Shown piece after piece: positions 42,300-53,258 of a DNA stretch of 64,000 bases. Made by a program: the position numbers and the translations under genes. The stretch's first letter is position 1. Each line of letters begins with the position of its first letter. The notes below the pieces were generated by a model. The model ran no database searches. It was not told the origin of the DNA and worked only from the letters and a program-made list of their open reading frames with translations. The stretch is taken from NCBI RefSeq assembly GCF_024139115.2, contig NC_085140.1, forward strand, positions 427,513,781-427,577,780. The letters are read 5' to 3'. The stretch is from Armigeres subalbatus (lineage: Eukaryota; Arthropoda; Insecta; Diptera; Culicidae).

Positions 42300-42582
42300 A
42301 ATCTGCTGGTGAGGAGAAATTCATGAGACACTAGACGAACAACTCGCAAACTTTTTATCTTTTTACAGTATTGAGTATTGACTAATGGTATTTATCCTAG
42401 CCAGAGGCAATTGAAATGTATTAAATCAAAATAACCTAAAAATGTATGATAGCAAGTAAGGATGAGAGTGATATTCAAGCACCGAACACTTAGTCTAAAT
42501 AAGATATGAATGCACGTATTACATAATTAATAAACAAACTGACGATGATAAATTTAGTTTGAGCTTTTAGTGGGATGTCTTT

Positions 42583-42768
42583 ACTTGTCAAAAGACGAGT
42601 TTGTACAATTCTATTTATTTCCACCACTTGATTGTACTTTTGACAGATACACATTTCGACCTCAACAGTAAGGCAGTTTTCAGTGTCTCGTACTTGATTC
42701 GACTTACAATCAAGTTCAATCAACTGGTGGAATTAAATAGAATTGTACAAACTCGTCTAATGACAAGT
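42583..42768. mobile_element. hairpin MITE (ACTTGTCATAAGACGAG family), copy B
   Basis: Left ACTTGTCAAAAGACGAGTTT pairs with right ACTCGTCTAATGACAAGT, with inner ACAATTCTATTTATTTCCAC against GTGGAATTAAATAGAATTGT. The centre, longer than in copy A, contains CGACCTCAACAGTAAGGC and GTGTCTCGTACTTGATTCGA. Confidence 0.8.
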
Positions 42769-43147
42769 GAACAAAATTATTTAAAAAATGTTATATGATT
42801 GTGTACTTAACAGTGAAGTCACTTGGAAAGTAATTATTTATGACTTGTCTTTAAAATGTTTATCTTTAGAGAAGATTTCTCAAGCTATGTACATTGACCT
42901 GTATTTTTAAAATATTTTTAAATCTCTAGACATAAGTTGAATCAATTCATTGTCTTATTCTTTTTCATCTTAACGTCCAAAGTCCCGTTACCGATCGTTG
43001 ATTTGATAATCAATTGATATTTTTCTGGGTGTTATTTTCATTTCAAATAAATCATTTGAATTTGTGTTACCAGTAGCAATACATTCCAATTTTTAAGATG
43101 AAAATGCTGTAATTTAATTTGCCCAACTGTCAATAATATATATCCGG

Positions 43148-43205
43148 CTCCGTAACGCCAAATGGCAAATGAGCCTTCTAAATAAACGCAAGATTAAAAA
43201 ACTGT
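43148..43205 (+). repeat. short dispersed repeat, copy 1
   Basis: CTCCGTAACGCCAAATGGCA followed by AATGAGCCTTCTAAATAAAC recurs with few changes at 48645-48700. Fragment of an unidentified family. Confidence 0.6.
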
Positions 43206-43285
43206 CAACAATGCTCTTAGATTAGCGCACAATACATTTTACTGCTCTATTTGCAGCGAAATTACCGTTACACAAAATAGAACAG

Positions 43286-43358
43286 CGCCCAACGTGGGGC
43301 TCGAACCCACGACCCTGAGATTAAGAGTCTCATGCTCTACCGACTGAGCTAGCCGGGC
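43286..43358 (-). tRNA. tRNA-Lys (CTT), copy 3
   Basis: Mature sequence as at 35973 and 40602. Anticodon CTT at 43325-43323. TTTT lies about 11 nt past the 3' end. The 5' flank (reverse complement of GGGCTGATATTGGGAAGATG) resembles that of copy 2 (GGGCTGACATTCAGAAGATG), consistent with duplication. Confidence 0.97.
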
Positions 43359-43710
43359 TGATATTGGGAAGATGTGCATAGTATGAATTCGCCACATTTT
43401 AAAGTTGCATTTCTAGTCAAAAATGTTATCTTGTTTTTTTTTCGGCTTATTTGAAGCCAACCTTCCCAATATTTATTGAAGCCTGAATTTTTATTTCAAA
43501 TACGAGAAATTGTGTGGCTAATCATTTTTGACGAAAGGGTCAATTGAATTTAAGTGCTTCTCACCACTAATTTAAATGAATAATCAAAGTTGTGAATTTA
43601 ATTTGTAATTTACTAATATCAATACTTGATAATGAAAAAAAACCTGATCAATCCACCTAGCGGTGATGGTGCTTTTCTCGTGCATTTAAAAAAAAAACTT
43701 GTGTTTTGTC

Positions 43711-44228
43711 CATAACTTCTCATCCTATAGTCCGATCTGGCCAATTCGCAATAGGAAACAATGAGACAGGATTACCCGTCGGATGCAACCCGTTGCGAGC
43801 AAATAGGTTAAGGGTAAGTGGCCGAAAAATGAACTAAACTTTTTTACGCAATTTTTGTTTAAAATAAGTTAAATTTTGGTCATAACTTCTGATCACATAA
43901 TCCGATCTGGCCAATTTTCAATAGAGAACTATGAGACAGGATTCCGCGTCGAATGCAACCTGTTGCGAGCAAATTGGTTAAAGTTAAGTGCCTAAGAAGT
44001 TGGGAGACTTTTTACGCGTTTTGGCCACTATTTTGGCCATAACTTTGAAGCCCATAGTGCGCTCTAGCCAATTTTCAATAGGAAACAATGGGTCAGGATT
44101 CTACGTCGAATGCAACCTGTTGCGAGCAAGGGTTAACGGTAAGCGCCTAAAAAGTTGGCGAGACTTCTTGCGCACACACATACATACACGCATACATACG
44201 CACATACACACACTGACATCACCTCCAT
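43711..44228 (+). repeat. ~165-bp tandem repeat (three copies) with CA-rich tail
   Basis: Copies start CATAACTTCT/CATAACTTTG at 43711, 43881 and 44038. Each contains CCGATCTGGCCAATT or a variant, CAATAGGAAACAATGAGACA and GCAACCTGTTGCGAGCAA. The third copy runs into an ACACATACATACAC-type microsatellite (44170-44215) and CTGACATCACCTCCATTCG. It abuts the truncated BEL element, whose 5' part may have been lost here. Probably the 3' region of a non-LTR family; not proven. Confidence 0.7.
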
Positions 44229-44243
44229 TCGAACTGGATTCTA

Positions 44244-44576
44244 ATGACCATATTTGATCCGCTTGGACTTATCGCGCATTTTCTCGCTTATTTGAAGTTT
44301 CTCCTGCAAGATGTCTGGCGATCCGGAATCACATGGGATGAAGAAATTGGTAACAATATGTTTGAGAAATGGCGGAAGTGGCTAAGCGTTCTGCCGCAAG
44401 TAGAAGATGTCAAGATTCCTAGATGTTTCTGGCCAGGATATACGATCAATGAAGCCGACGAGACTCAACTTCACACTTTTGTAGACGCTGGTAAATGTGG
44501 GATAGCAGCAACATGCTTCCTACGGTTCATGAAGAACGGAGAGATCTACTGTTCGCTCGTCACCGCTCGTCACTAG
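44244..44576 (+). pseudogene. BEL/Pao pol, part 1 (end of RT, start of RNase H-like region)
   Basis: The frame opens with 'MTIFDPLGLIAHFLAYLKFL', the hallmark that follows the RT catalytic region in BEL/Pao Pol, continues through 'WRKWLSVLPQVEDVKIPR' and 'HTFVDAGKCGIAATCFLR' (the latter like an RNase H start, with D as the first acidic residue) and ends at a stop after 'SLVTARH'. A 10-bp near-duplication (GCTCGTCACC, GCTCGTCACT) lies exactly at the break, and the continuing protein is in another frame from about 44580. So a small insertion broke the frame. The product would be inactive. Confidence 0.9.
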
Positions 44577-44579
44577 AGT

Positions 44580-45684
44580 AACCCCTCTGAAACTGACATC
44601 GATCCCTCGGTTGGAACTACAAGCGGCGGTTATTGGCAGGCGACTGTCGAAAACGGTGCTTGATACGCTATCTATCCAGAACATGAAGAGGTTCTACTGG
44701 TCCGACTCTCAAGACGTCTTATGCTGGATCAACTCCGACCACCGGCGCTACAGCCAATTTGTCGGTTTCCGTATTACTGAAATTCTAGAGTTGACCGAAC
44801 CTCACGAATGGCGATATATACCTAGCAAACTGAACGTAGCCGATGATGCTACCAAGTGGGACGGACTTCCTGATCTTTCTATTGGAAGCAGATGGTTTCA
44901 AGGCCCGAGTTTTTTGTGGGAAGGTGAGGAGAAATGGCCATCATCTACCAAACGCGGTGGACAAACGAGCACCGAGTTACTGATAAGTCTGTTAGCCCAT
45001 CATACGTCTCCAGAGCCGATCATTTGTCTTCAAAACTTTTCGAGCTGGAAACGTTTACAGCACGTCATGGGACTTGTCTTATGGTTCATCACGAACTGCC
45101 GTCTCAAGACACAGCGAAGAATTGTCAACTTGGGACCTTTGAATAACGTTGAACTCCGTACGGCTGAATCGCGACTGATACAAATCGCGCAACAGGACGG
45201 ATACCCGGAAGAAATTCATACACTACAGAGTACATTGAAACTCACCGCAGAACCAGCAAAACTTCTCTCTAAATCAAGTACGCTATACAAGCTCACTCCG
45301 TGGATCGATGATCGAGGCATAATGCGGATGAAGACGCGTATCAATGCGTGCCAGTTCGCTACAGAGGATGCGAAGAATCCCATCATCCTTCCAAGAAAAC
45401 ACCACCTAACCACCCTTATCATACACCACTACCACAATAAATACCACCATCAGAATCATGAAACAGTGATTAACGAGTTACGGCAGAAATATCAAATCGC
45501 TCGTTTACGCACATGCTACAATCAAGTTCGTCGGAATTGCCAAAGATGCAAAAACGAGCGCGCAGTACCGATCAACCCGATCATGGCCGACCTGCCACCT
45601 GGACGTCTAGAGGCATTTTCTCGACCGTTTACTCATACGGGTATCGACTATTTCGGTCCCATTGAAGTTGCTGTCGGCAGATGA
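44580..45684 (+). pseudogene. BEL/Pao pol, part 2 (RNase H-like, zinc finger, start of integrase)
   Basis: Continuous frame with 'RLELQAAVIGRRL' and 'FYWSDSQDVLCWI' (RNase H-type acidic residues), then 'EWRYIPSKLNVADDATKW', the typical end of that domain. The integrase N-terminal zinc-binding motif follows: histidines in 'HHYHNKYHHQNHETVI' and the CxxC of 'NCQRCK'. The integrase core starts at 'HTGIDYFGPI', giving the first catalytic Asp at about residue 346 counted from the ATG at 44611. The frame ends at a TGA (45682-45684) that interrupts an otherwise seamless integrase. Confidence 0.92.
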
Positions 45685-46527
45685 AACGAAAAGCGCTGGG
45701 GAATGTTGGCGACATGCTTGACCACCCGAGCAATACATATCGAGCTCGTTAACTCGCTTAGCACCGATTCATGTATCATGGCAATCAGAAATTTCATCGC
45801 TCGTCGTGGCCAACCTTGCAAGATCTACAGCGATCGAGGGACCAACTTCGTTGGTGCGGATAGAGAACTACAAAGGATCCACACAGCAATCAACCACGAC
45901 GAAATTATGAGAGAGTTTACAACCGAAGAGACCGAATGGGTGTTCAACCCCCCAATGGCACCGCACATGGGCGGAAGTTGGGAGCGAATTACACGGACCG
46001 TCAAAAGTAATTTAATGGGCGTCTGCGTTACCAAGACCTTGACCGATGAAGTCCTTCGGAATCTATTGACTGAGATCGAAAATGTTGTTTATTCCCGACC
46101 CCTCACGCACGTTCCAGTAGATGACGACTCCGACCCGGCCCTTACTCCAAACCATTTTCTGGTTGGTTCCTCCAATGGTTCAAAACCTTTAGTAATTATC
46201 GATGATAGCCGATATGCTCTGAAGCAGAACATGTGCACCTCACAAATCCTGGCAAACATGTATTGGAAACGCTGGATAAAGGATTATCTTCCGGAGATTA
46301 CCCGACGATCGAAGTTCCACTCTGTCAAACCCATCGCTATCGGAGACATTGTCGTCATTGCCGACCCGAAACTACCACGGAATTGTTGGCCGAAAGGAAG
46401 GGTCATATCTACGAAGGCCAGCCGGGATGACCAGATTCGATCAGCGACCGTTCAGACAGCCTCTGGAGTTTACGAGCGTCCAGTGGCGAAGTTGGCAATT
46501 TTAGATGTTCAGCGCGTAGTGCAGTAA
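45685..46527 (+). pseudogene. BEL/Pao pol, part 3 (integrase core and C-terminus)
   Basis: Same frame as part 2, resuming right after the TGA. 'CLTTRAIHIELVNSLSTDS' and 'IYSDRGTNFVGA' carry the second catalytic Asp (residue 44 from the ATG at 45703). 'MAPHMGGSWERITRTVKS' carries the catalytic Glu (residue 94). The C-terminal 'IGDIVVIADPKLPRNCWPKG' region is the DUF5641-like tail of BEL integrases. It ends at a natural stop (46525-46527), about 20 bp before the polypurine tract. Apart from the upstream TGA, the integrase residues are intact. Confidence 0.92.
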
Positions 46528-46558
46528 GCCAACCGGAAGTTGGCGTTCCCTGGGGGAG

Positions 46559-47348
46559 TGTTAGCCTACCCCATTAGGCCAGCGCGCGCATCTGTTTATA
46601 GCATTAGCTACATCGTCGCAGCCCTACAGCAGAGACAGCTTCGATGACAGTGGAGTGACAGGTAGTTCTGCCGTCACCGGGTGAGTCAGCAAAGTAGAAG
46701 ACTAAAGTAAATTAATACCATGCATATCAGCTACTCGTGCTACAAATAGTATCTTATTATTAAAGTAAATCTTACCTAAAAGTGCTTATACTAAGTGAAA
46801 CTATATATAATTGTGTGCTTAACATCTACATACGTAACCGGTAAAGTAATTTATCCTAAAACTATGTGAACTATGAACTAAACCTTTGATGTTATAGCAG
46901 GCCCGATTGCATAACCAAAGCTGCTTGTCGCAGTGCTTAGCTCCCCTTAATTATCACACCGGTAATATTTGATTACCACACGGGTAAGCGAACAAAGAGA
47001 ATGTCTTCGAATTGAACACTAAAAACTCAACTTATTACCTAGATCATTGCTACTACAAACTAGATACAGACTACGAACTATTATATGAACTAAAAGGGAA
47101 ACTAAAACGTGAGTAAACCTCTATAAATTTGCGTTATTGAAATGCAGTATGTTCTCATTGAATAATAACCTCTATTACAAGTATACTGAGAATAGCCTTA
47201 AATTATATGTATACATTGTAATGTAAATGCATTTCACAGGAAAATTATATTCTCGATACTACCAACAACCGGATCAAACGTTTTTATTTCGCTTCCGTTC
47301 GAGAATTATAAAATTCCGGAAATTTCCCCCGTTGGATTAACTCCAACA
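46559..47348 (+). repeat. BEL/Pao 3' LTR
   Basis: Begins TGTTAGCCTACCCC immediately after a G-rich polypurine tract (CCCTGGGGGAG, 46548-46558) and ends ACTCCAACA at 47348; TGTTAG/CCAACA are short inverted ends of TG...CA type. 790 bp, within the usual BEL range. No second LTR is in the window to confirm the ends. Confidence 0.75.
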
Positions 47349-47475
47349 TTATGTAATAACTTTTGCAAGGCATGGGGGCCCAGATTTTCTTTCGCAAATT
47401 TGTGTTGAACGAATTTTTTCTTGCGCATTTACTCAGCATTATTTATCGCATTTATCGAAGTTTCTAAAAATATCT

Positions 47476-47492
47476 CGCCCCCGGGTGGACTC

Positions 47493-47547
<55 letters not shown>

Positions 47548-47549
47548 GC
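47476..47549 (-). tRNA. tRNA-Asn (GTT), copy 3
   Basis: As the other Asn genes but with acceptor GCCTCCG, which pairs better (one wobble instead of two). Anticodon GTT at 47515-47513. Shares the GAGATATTTTTAGAAAC 3' flank type with copy 2. TTTTT terminator within 12 nt. Confidence 0.97.
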
Positions 47550-47929
47550 AACCTGGTTGAATGGGGAAAATAATGAGATACTATGCCAACACCAGAGAAC
47601 GTTTTGCTTCCCGACAGTATTTACAGATTGTAAATATAGTTCCTATTTAAGTAGTGTTGTCATCAAATGAGTTAGACATTTGGACAATTGTGTCAACTAT
47701 TCAACTTTTGATTGCAAGATTGAATTTTTGAATTTTTTTAATGTTTATCCAAATTTATCAACCCGTGTAGAAGCAGTCAAATTGACTTTTTTTTATTGGA
47801 CGATGTGTGCAATTAGTTCTTGAAATGTTCATGTTCACTATTCTTCATTACAGCAGTGGATCCATCTAATGGCAGAATGTTCATTTCTGTACCGTTGTTC
47901 TGTCAAGTATAATACACTGAAGTTGAGGA

Positions 47930-48010
47930 CGGTCTTAGTGTTCAGGCCGAAATACGTAGCTGTCTGTAATGATTACAAAGTGGAGGAATTAATTTAACTT
48001 TTTAGCTGAT
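47930..48010. repeat. decayed fragment of the ACTTGTCATAAGACGAG family
   Basis: GACGGTCTTAGTGTTCAGGC, CGAAATACGTAGCTGTCTG and GTGGAGGAATTAATTTAAC parallel the right half of copy A. The outer arm is missing. Confidence 0.4.
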
Positions 48011-48333
48011 TTCTTATACACAGGAAATTTATGAGCAAAGCACATCGATATCGGCAAAAACATAGGTGGAGTGGAATAACAAACTTAAATGGTGTATATT
48101 TTTATTCCCCAAGGAATCGTATATCCTAAAATTACAAAATTGAAGGTAATTAAATAAAAAAATTGTTTTTCAAAATAAGATGTTGTAGCTGTATAACTTC
48201 TCCAAAATTGTGTGAATAAAGCTTGAACAGAAGTTGCGATAAGAAATAGTACAGAAATAATTCAACACAGCGCTGAATTAAATCATCACATTGATATTAG
48301 TTAAACTAGTGAATGTTTTGTTGGGTACTGTTT

Positions 48334-48556
48334 CAAGATAAAATTTTCAAAACGACTGATCTGCTTTTGTAAACAAAGATTCAAACGACGATTTGACGAA
48401 TCTGATAGCTCTCCCACGCAAACCATCAACAGGTAGTGGAAACCTTCACCTACCTATTGGTGGTGTTGGTTTGCCTGGGAGAGCTATCAGATTAGTCAAG
48501 TCGTTGTTTGAATCTTTGTTTCAAAAGCAGATAAGTCGTTTTGAAAATTTTGTCTT
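48334..48556. mobile_element. hairpin MITE (CAAGAYAAAATTTTCAAAAC ends)
   Basis: Arms of about 85-90 bp: AAAATTTTCAAAACGACT...CTGATAGCTCTCCCACGCAAACC mirrors GGTTTGCCTGGGAGAGCTATC...AGTCGTTTTGAAAATTTT with few mismatches. The loop of about 45 nt is pyrimidine-rich. No frame of note. Confidence 0.85.
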
Positions 48557-48642
48557 GGTTTGATCAATCAATCTTCGAAGCAGAATATTTTTTCCTTTCC
48601 AAAACTAACCCTATATTATAAAATGTACAGAAAAAATGATTT

Positions 48643-48702
48643 CGACTCCGTAACGCTTCATGGCAAATGAGCCTTCCAAATAAACGAAAGATTAAAAAAA
48701 AT
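48643..48702 (+). repeat. short dispersed repeat, copy 2
   Basis: Same family as 43148-43205 (CTCCGTAACGCTTCATGGCA, AATGAGCCTTCCAAATAAAC). Confidence 0.6.
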
Positions 48703-49227
48703 TTTTGTGGGCGTTCTAGAAACGTCTTCAGCAAAGTTTTTCAGCATCCCTTGGTTATAATTTAACACAATGCGCCACTTGGTTTACGGTGAAAAGAAAC
48801 CTCTTGCAGCAAAACTGTACGATTTCCCATACTAACTTCCAAACAAACTTCAGACGCGATGCGGAAAGCGAGGAAGCAATCAATCGGACCTAAGTTCTAT
48901 ACAGTTGTTTGGGACCCCACTCTAATATACACGCATTTCGATTAAAAAGAAGAATCACATTGAAAGTTTCAACTTGAAACCAGAGCTGATAATGTCGCCT
49001 TCCCCGAGATGAAAATTTAGAATACGAAGTTTCTATATGACATTGACTAGTAATATGACACATTGTTAAAATTTAAGAATTTCAGCACTGCTTGACCTTA
49101 TTATAAGTCGCGCCTAACACCTTGTAAAGCACTAAATATCACTTCAGTCATATTTTTGCGAATTATCGTGTTTGTCTTTGAATCTTGTGCCAGCTTACTT
49201 AATTTTTGTGTCCTAGAGTCTCAAGGG

Positions 49228-49309
49228 GCAGTCGTGGCCGAGCGGTTAAGGCGTCTGACTAGAAATCAGATTCCCTCTGGGAGCGTAGGTTCGAATCCTA
49301 CCGACTGCG
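49228..49309 (+). tRNA. tRNA-Ser (AGA)
   Basis: 82-nt class II cloverleaf with a long variable arm (CCCTCTGGGAGC region). Acceptor GCAGTCG/CGACTGC, anticodon stem TCTGA/TCAGA, anticodon AGA at 49261-49263 (reads UCU, and UCC/UCA after A-to-I), T-arm GTAGG-TTCGAAT-CCTAC, discriminator G. No intron. TTTTTT terminator within 6 nt. The 74-codon frame across it (49156-49380) is an artefact. Confidence 0.97.
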
Positions 49310-52300
49310 AGAATTTTTTACATGATAAGTATTGTGTTTACTTCTTGGAAGGACAGCGTATCAACGATGTGATAAACTAAGTTGAAGTTTGTATAATTAC
49401 AGTCCTTTATGAAGTCCAAATAATGCCCTGAATAAATATTCCAGAATCTACAGAAAGCATTGTCATTTGATAATTAATGTACCACTCTCATAGTGCTTAA
49501 TGTACTCATACTCATACCACAAGGCCACGTGATTCAACTGCTCCATAAAATCATAGTTCTTCTTCTGATCACGATCGTGTGATTATATCAATAACCAATA
49601 ATTTTCGGATTATGTTTAGCAGTAGGTATGTACTTCACTCATCATAATCGATCACCGGTGCTCGGCAATAATCTCTTTACAACTTACTCGCTCATCCATT
49701 CCACATGCTGGCTTCAGCATAACAGAGCACCTACAGCGATAATCACACGGTACGTAATGAGGTAGACCGCGATTACTGAGGTTTAAGCATCACGCATCAT
49801 GTGTGTAAAAGATGTCTGCGAATGCAGTTGATTGGCGGTTGTTTAGCTATTTTTCTTCAGGAAGTACACAATACCCTTGATTCATCAGTTGCTCTGATGG
49901 TAAGGGCGCCGCGAATATGGGAACCATTGTTCCATTGAACGATCCATAATATTTACGGTTTTGCGTGATTCGCTCCCAGGAAGCAAAGCGCATCAATGGG
50001 AAGAAAGTAAAAGTTCTCCTTCTACATGTGTTTTTCTCCGTTATGATTCAATCGAACTCAACCTACTAATGAGTCTCTCTCGACGAGCATATTGCGAAAC
50101 CCATAATTAGCTGCCATTGACGCAATCGAAATTCTTTGTGGAAGGGTCCTTCGAGCAACCACCGACCGTCTGAGGCATACATTCGAGTCACGTTCGTAGC
50201 CAATTCTTCAACAGCCAGCATGTTGTATGTTGAATAGTTCTTGTTCCGATTGTTCGAATTATTTTTTTGGCCCCAACCCAATTTTTCTTCCGTCCAAATC
50301 ACCAAACAAAGACGCGCACAAAAAAAACAAGATATCAACCAATATTATGGCTTTTCGGCAAACCCTCCAATTAGTCGCAGTTTCCTCCTCCCAGAGTGTC
50401 CCGGGAGCGCAATTTCTTCGACCACTTTCTGATGGTAATTTATTTACTGAACAGAGCAGACGTCGCCGTCGTCGTCTTCTTAGGGTCTATTGGGACCAGC
50501 GAAACAAGGATATTTCCTTTTGTTCGCCGGCCTTGTACAGTTGTACTTATCGCATTGTTTACTCATAATTTATTGGACAATAAATAATAACCCGAACCGA
50601 GGGTGAACAGTGCCGAAAAGTTTCGCCGGCCTATAATATCGAGACTTTTGGCTTTTTGTCTTTTGTTGCGTCCTTTTTGCAGGATGTCTTCTAAAGCTAA
50701 GAATTCGATCTACTTGCATCTATAGTCAAATCATCTTCGGAGCAAAGCTGCTACAAAATTTCACGGCTCGTATTTTCGTCTCATTGCAATTTGGCAACGG
50801 CACGTAGCAAACGAAGGAAGAAATTGATTCCATTACGATTTGTCATGCAATCCGAAATTATCGTGTACTCGAGTAGTGAAACTTTCGTCATTCACCGATG
50901 GAAACGTGAGGAAATTTCATAACTGTAGCTCATTCATCCCGATCAGCGCAGCTAAAAATAGAAATTATGTGGTCAATTAGGAATTGCTCATTTACTTATA
51001 TGTAGCTACTTTGAGTTTAAACTGTGGGATGGGGGCTGTCGGTTAAAATGTTCGTCTTCATTCACGCGCATCAGCTGTAAACTAAAATTCCATCCGTCTG
51101 ATGACTTTGAGTCGAGTGGGAGAGAATGGATTTGTAATTCATGGGAAACACCGATGAGCGAGTAGCAGCGTGAAAAAAGGTGATTCGTTGGCATCCAGTT
51201 AATTAACTTTGGCATCCAAGGTTCCGAGTCAGTGAGCAGACCGTTTTAGTGGGTTAGCAAATGGAATTTGTTTATAATTTTACAAATTATGGGTTCGATA
51301 AATCTGCACAAATCCTCCTTTCTCACTTCAAGGTCAACATTACATAACTTTATTTTAGGCAGACTGGAATTAAGACTGCATACCAAAAAACGCCACCAAA
51401 ATGTCGAGATTACAGTCGATCCATTACCATACTTCTTCGGATATTCTTAGGAATAAATTTGAAATTAGCTTCAGGAGTTCCTCTAGATATTGGTGTTATT
51501 TCATAAATTTATCCAAAAAATCTTACGGAAAGTCCTCAATGCATTTTTTGTAGATACTGTTGAAAACAGGACATTGGGCATCGATCTTTCAGCAAGGGAA
51601 ATCAAATACATTTCATTATTTGCCGCATGCTACAAAGCTATATAAATTTTATTTAATTAAGGACAAGATATATAACATTAATTACTTACAACTACGGTGT
51701 TTTTTCACATTAGAACTATAAACTAACGCGCCCGTTCTGTCGCTTGTTTTCACTAACTTTGTTATGTGACTTGATTGACAGAACGAGACTTGATAAAACC
51801 CAAAATATATTTACAACACGGAAACAAAACAGGGGCTCTACATAATACGTTCGCACGTAACAGATACCTTCAATAATTCTTTGGAAAATACCTCCAGGAA
51901 TTAATTCGGTAAGTCATCTAAAGGTTTCTTCAGCAATACCTTCTTTTGTTTCCTAGAATTCCTAGAATTCCGAAGCTCCTGAAGGAATTCCTTCAGCAAT
52001 TATGGGAAATTGCTACACGGGAAATTTAATTCGTTTGAAAATTTATCCAGTTGTTTCTTAGTAGGAAAATTTCCTTTGTTGAAGTAAGCATTTTTACTGT
52101 TGCGAGTTATCCCATACGGATAGTCAAGAGAGTTTATTAAAATTTGGTAAGTATTGTTCAATTCATTCAACTTTCAATAAGCAGTTTTGTTTAATAATGA
52201 TGAAGAATGGTTTCAAACCGACCGCTTAAATGGCAGAGGCTATGAGATCGCGAAACATGATTTTTTTAAAGTCTATATTGTAGTGAGGACATTATTGTAT

Positions 52301-52345
52301 ATATCTAGGGGTAAAGTGAACGTATACGTTTTTGACATGCTCAAA
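49310..52345. other. no gene recognised
   Basis: Mixed AT-rich DNA. 50227-50590 is open on the plus strand for up to 113 codons but has no domain. 51430-52030 is degenerate GGAATTCC-like repeat sequence (CCTAGAATTCCTAGAATTCC near 51953). Confidence 0.4.
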
Positions 52346-53223
52346 AGGTGGTCCGAAACCGACCCCCTCCCCATGTAGTCCAGAATTGACCTGCATTTCG
52401 CACGAAATTAATTTGAATAACGACAAACGAGAGTGCATACATATTAGCTGACAGCGTCTTCTACGAAAAAACCGGGGAGTCGGTATGGGAGTTAATATAG
52501 GGTGAGACGGTATAATGTGTCCCCCCTGGCCCGTACGCCCGTGTGAGATTTCTAGAAAACTAGAACTAACTAGGGTCTAAAAACAGTTGGCATCCTTAAA
52601 TATTTGTAAGACCTTCATACTACGTGAATGTGGAAGTATCGAAGTTGAAGGCCAGGTCGAATACTTTATATTTAAAAACATTTGTAGAACAAAAAGTTAT
52701 ATTAAATAAAGAAGAATTTCACTATTATGTACTATCGAAATGTAATTCAAACCTGCTTGGATGAACTTATGCTGGTTTTTGGATGTTCAGCACAAAGAAA
52801 CTGTGTAGTAACCATTTTATTATGAGGTGGATCAAATGTTATTAAACGTCTTTGTAGTGGTATACATTATGGTGGGAGATTTGTCCAGGCGTGAAACTAT
52901 TTTTTTCAGCCCTTTTCATGAAAGCCTCATTAAGTTCTATAATATTTTCATATGACAGCTCACAGGCAATGCATTTATGACTCAACACAAAGTTTGCAGA
53001 ATATGTGTTGAAAAGTAATAAGTTATTGAAGTATTGCCTTATGGGGGGCATATTAATCCGCTTTATCCTAGCTAGATAAAAAATCTCTTTCCCCTTTTTG
53101 TCCCATCTCAGCAAATAATCTATCACGAAATCATTTAGAAACTCGTTCACTCTCTTTTCCCCTTTCAAATCATGCGGTAAAAAAGTAGAGTGCAATAAAA
53201 TGGGGGGTTGGTTTCGGACCACC
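52346..53223. mobile_element. possible TIR element (GGTGGTCCGAAACC ends)
   Basis: GGTGGTCCGAAACCGACCCC at 52346 and its near complement (GGGGTTGGTTTCGGACCACC, about 53204-53223) face each other across about 850 bp. No target-site duplication could be fixed. The ends overlap the 138-codon frame on the minus strand, so the frame could belong to the element. Confidence 0.4.
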
Positions 53224-53258
53224 TCGACTTTTTCAGAAAATGACGCGCTGTTCAACAA
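52842..53258 (-). CDS. unrecognised 138-codon open frame
   Basis: One of the few frames here that is neither low-complexity nor covered by a known repeat. It runs from an ATG at 53258, with a balanced composition: 'KGEKRVNEFLNDFVIDYLLR', 'KKGKEIFYLARIKRINMP', a CxxC at about residues 95-98 ('KCIACE') and 'NIIELNEAFMKRAEKNSF'. No signal peptide, membrane segment or known motif. Residues 13-24 overlap the right inverted end of the possible TIR element. It could be a domesticated or transposon-borne gene, an exon, or chance. I do not recognise it. Confidence 0.3.
   Translation of the reverse strand: MLNSASFSEKVEVVRNQPPILLHSTFLPHDLKGEKRVNEFLNDFVIDYLLRWDKKGKEIFYLARIKRINMPPIRQYFNNLLLFNTYSANFVLSHKCIACELSYENIIELNEAFMKRAEKNSFTPGQISHHNVYHYKDV

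Larger units (their letters stand above)
44228..47348 (+). mobile_element. BEL/Pao LTR retrotransposon, 5'-truncated, with 3' LTR
   Basis: Order: end of the RT/A17-type region, RNase H-like region, H2C2 zinc-binding domain, integrase core, DUF5641-like C-terminus, polypurine tract and 3' LTR. This is the pol order of BEL/Pao elements. Everything 5' of the late RT (LTR, gag, protease, most of RT) is absent. The coding part is broken by a frameshift near 44577-44610 and a TGA at 45682. No solo 5' LTR is seen upstream. The element sits inside the tRNA cluster, between Lys copy 3 and Asn copy 3. Confidence 0.92.

Noticed and set aside
42116..42349. 77-codon frame with LPSWRNRLARSAVNRK
   Set aside because: False translation across tRNA-Asn.
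49156..49380. 74-codon frame with AVVAERLRRLTRNQIP
   Set aside because: False translation across tRNA-Ser.
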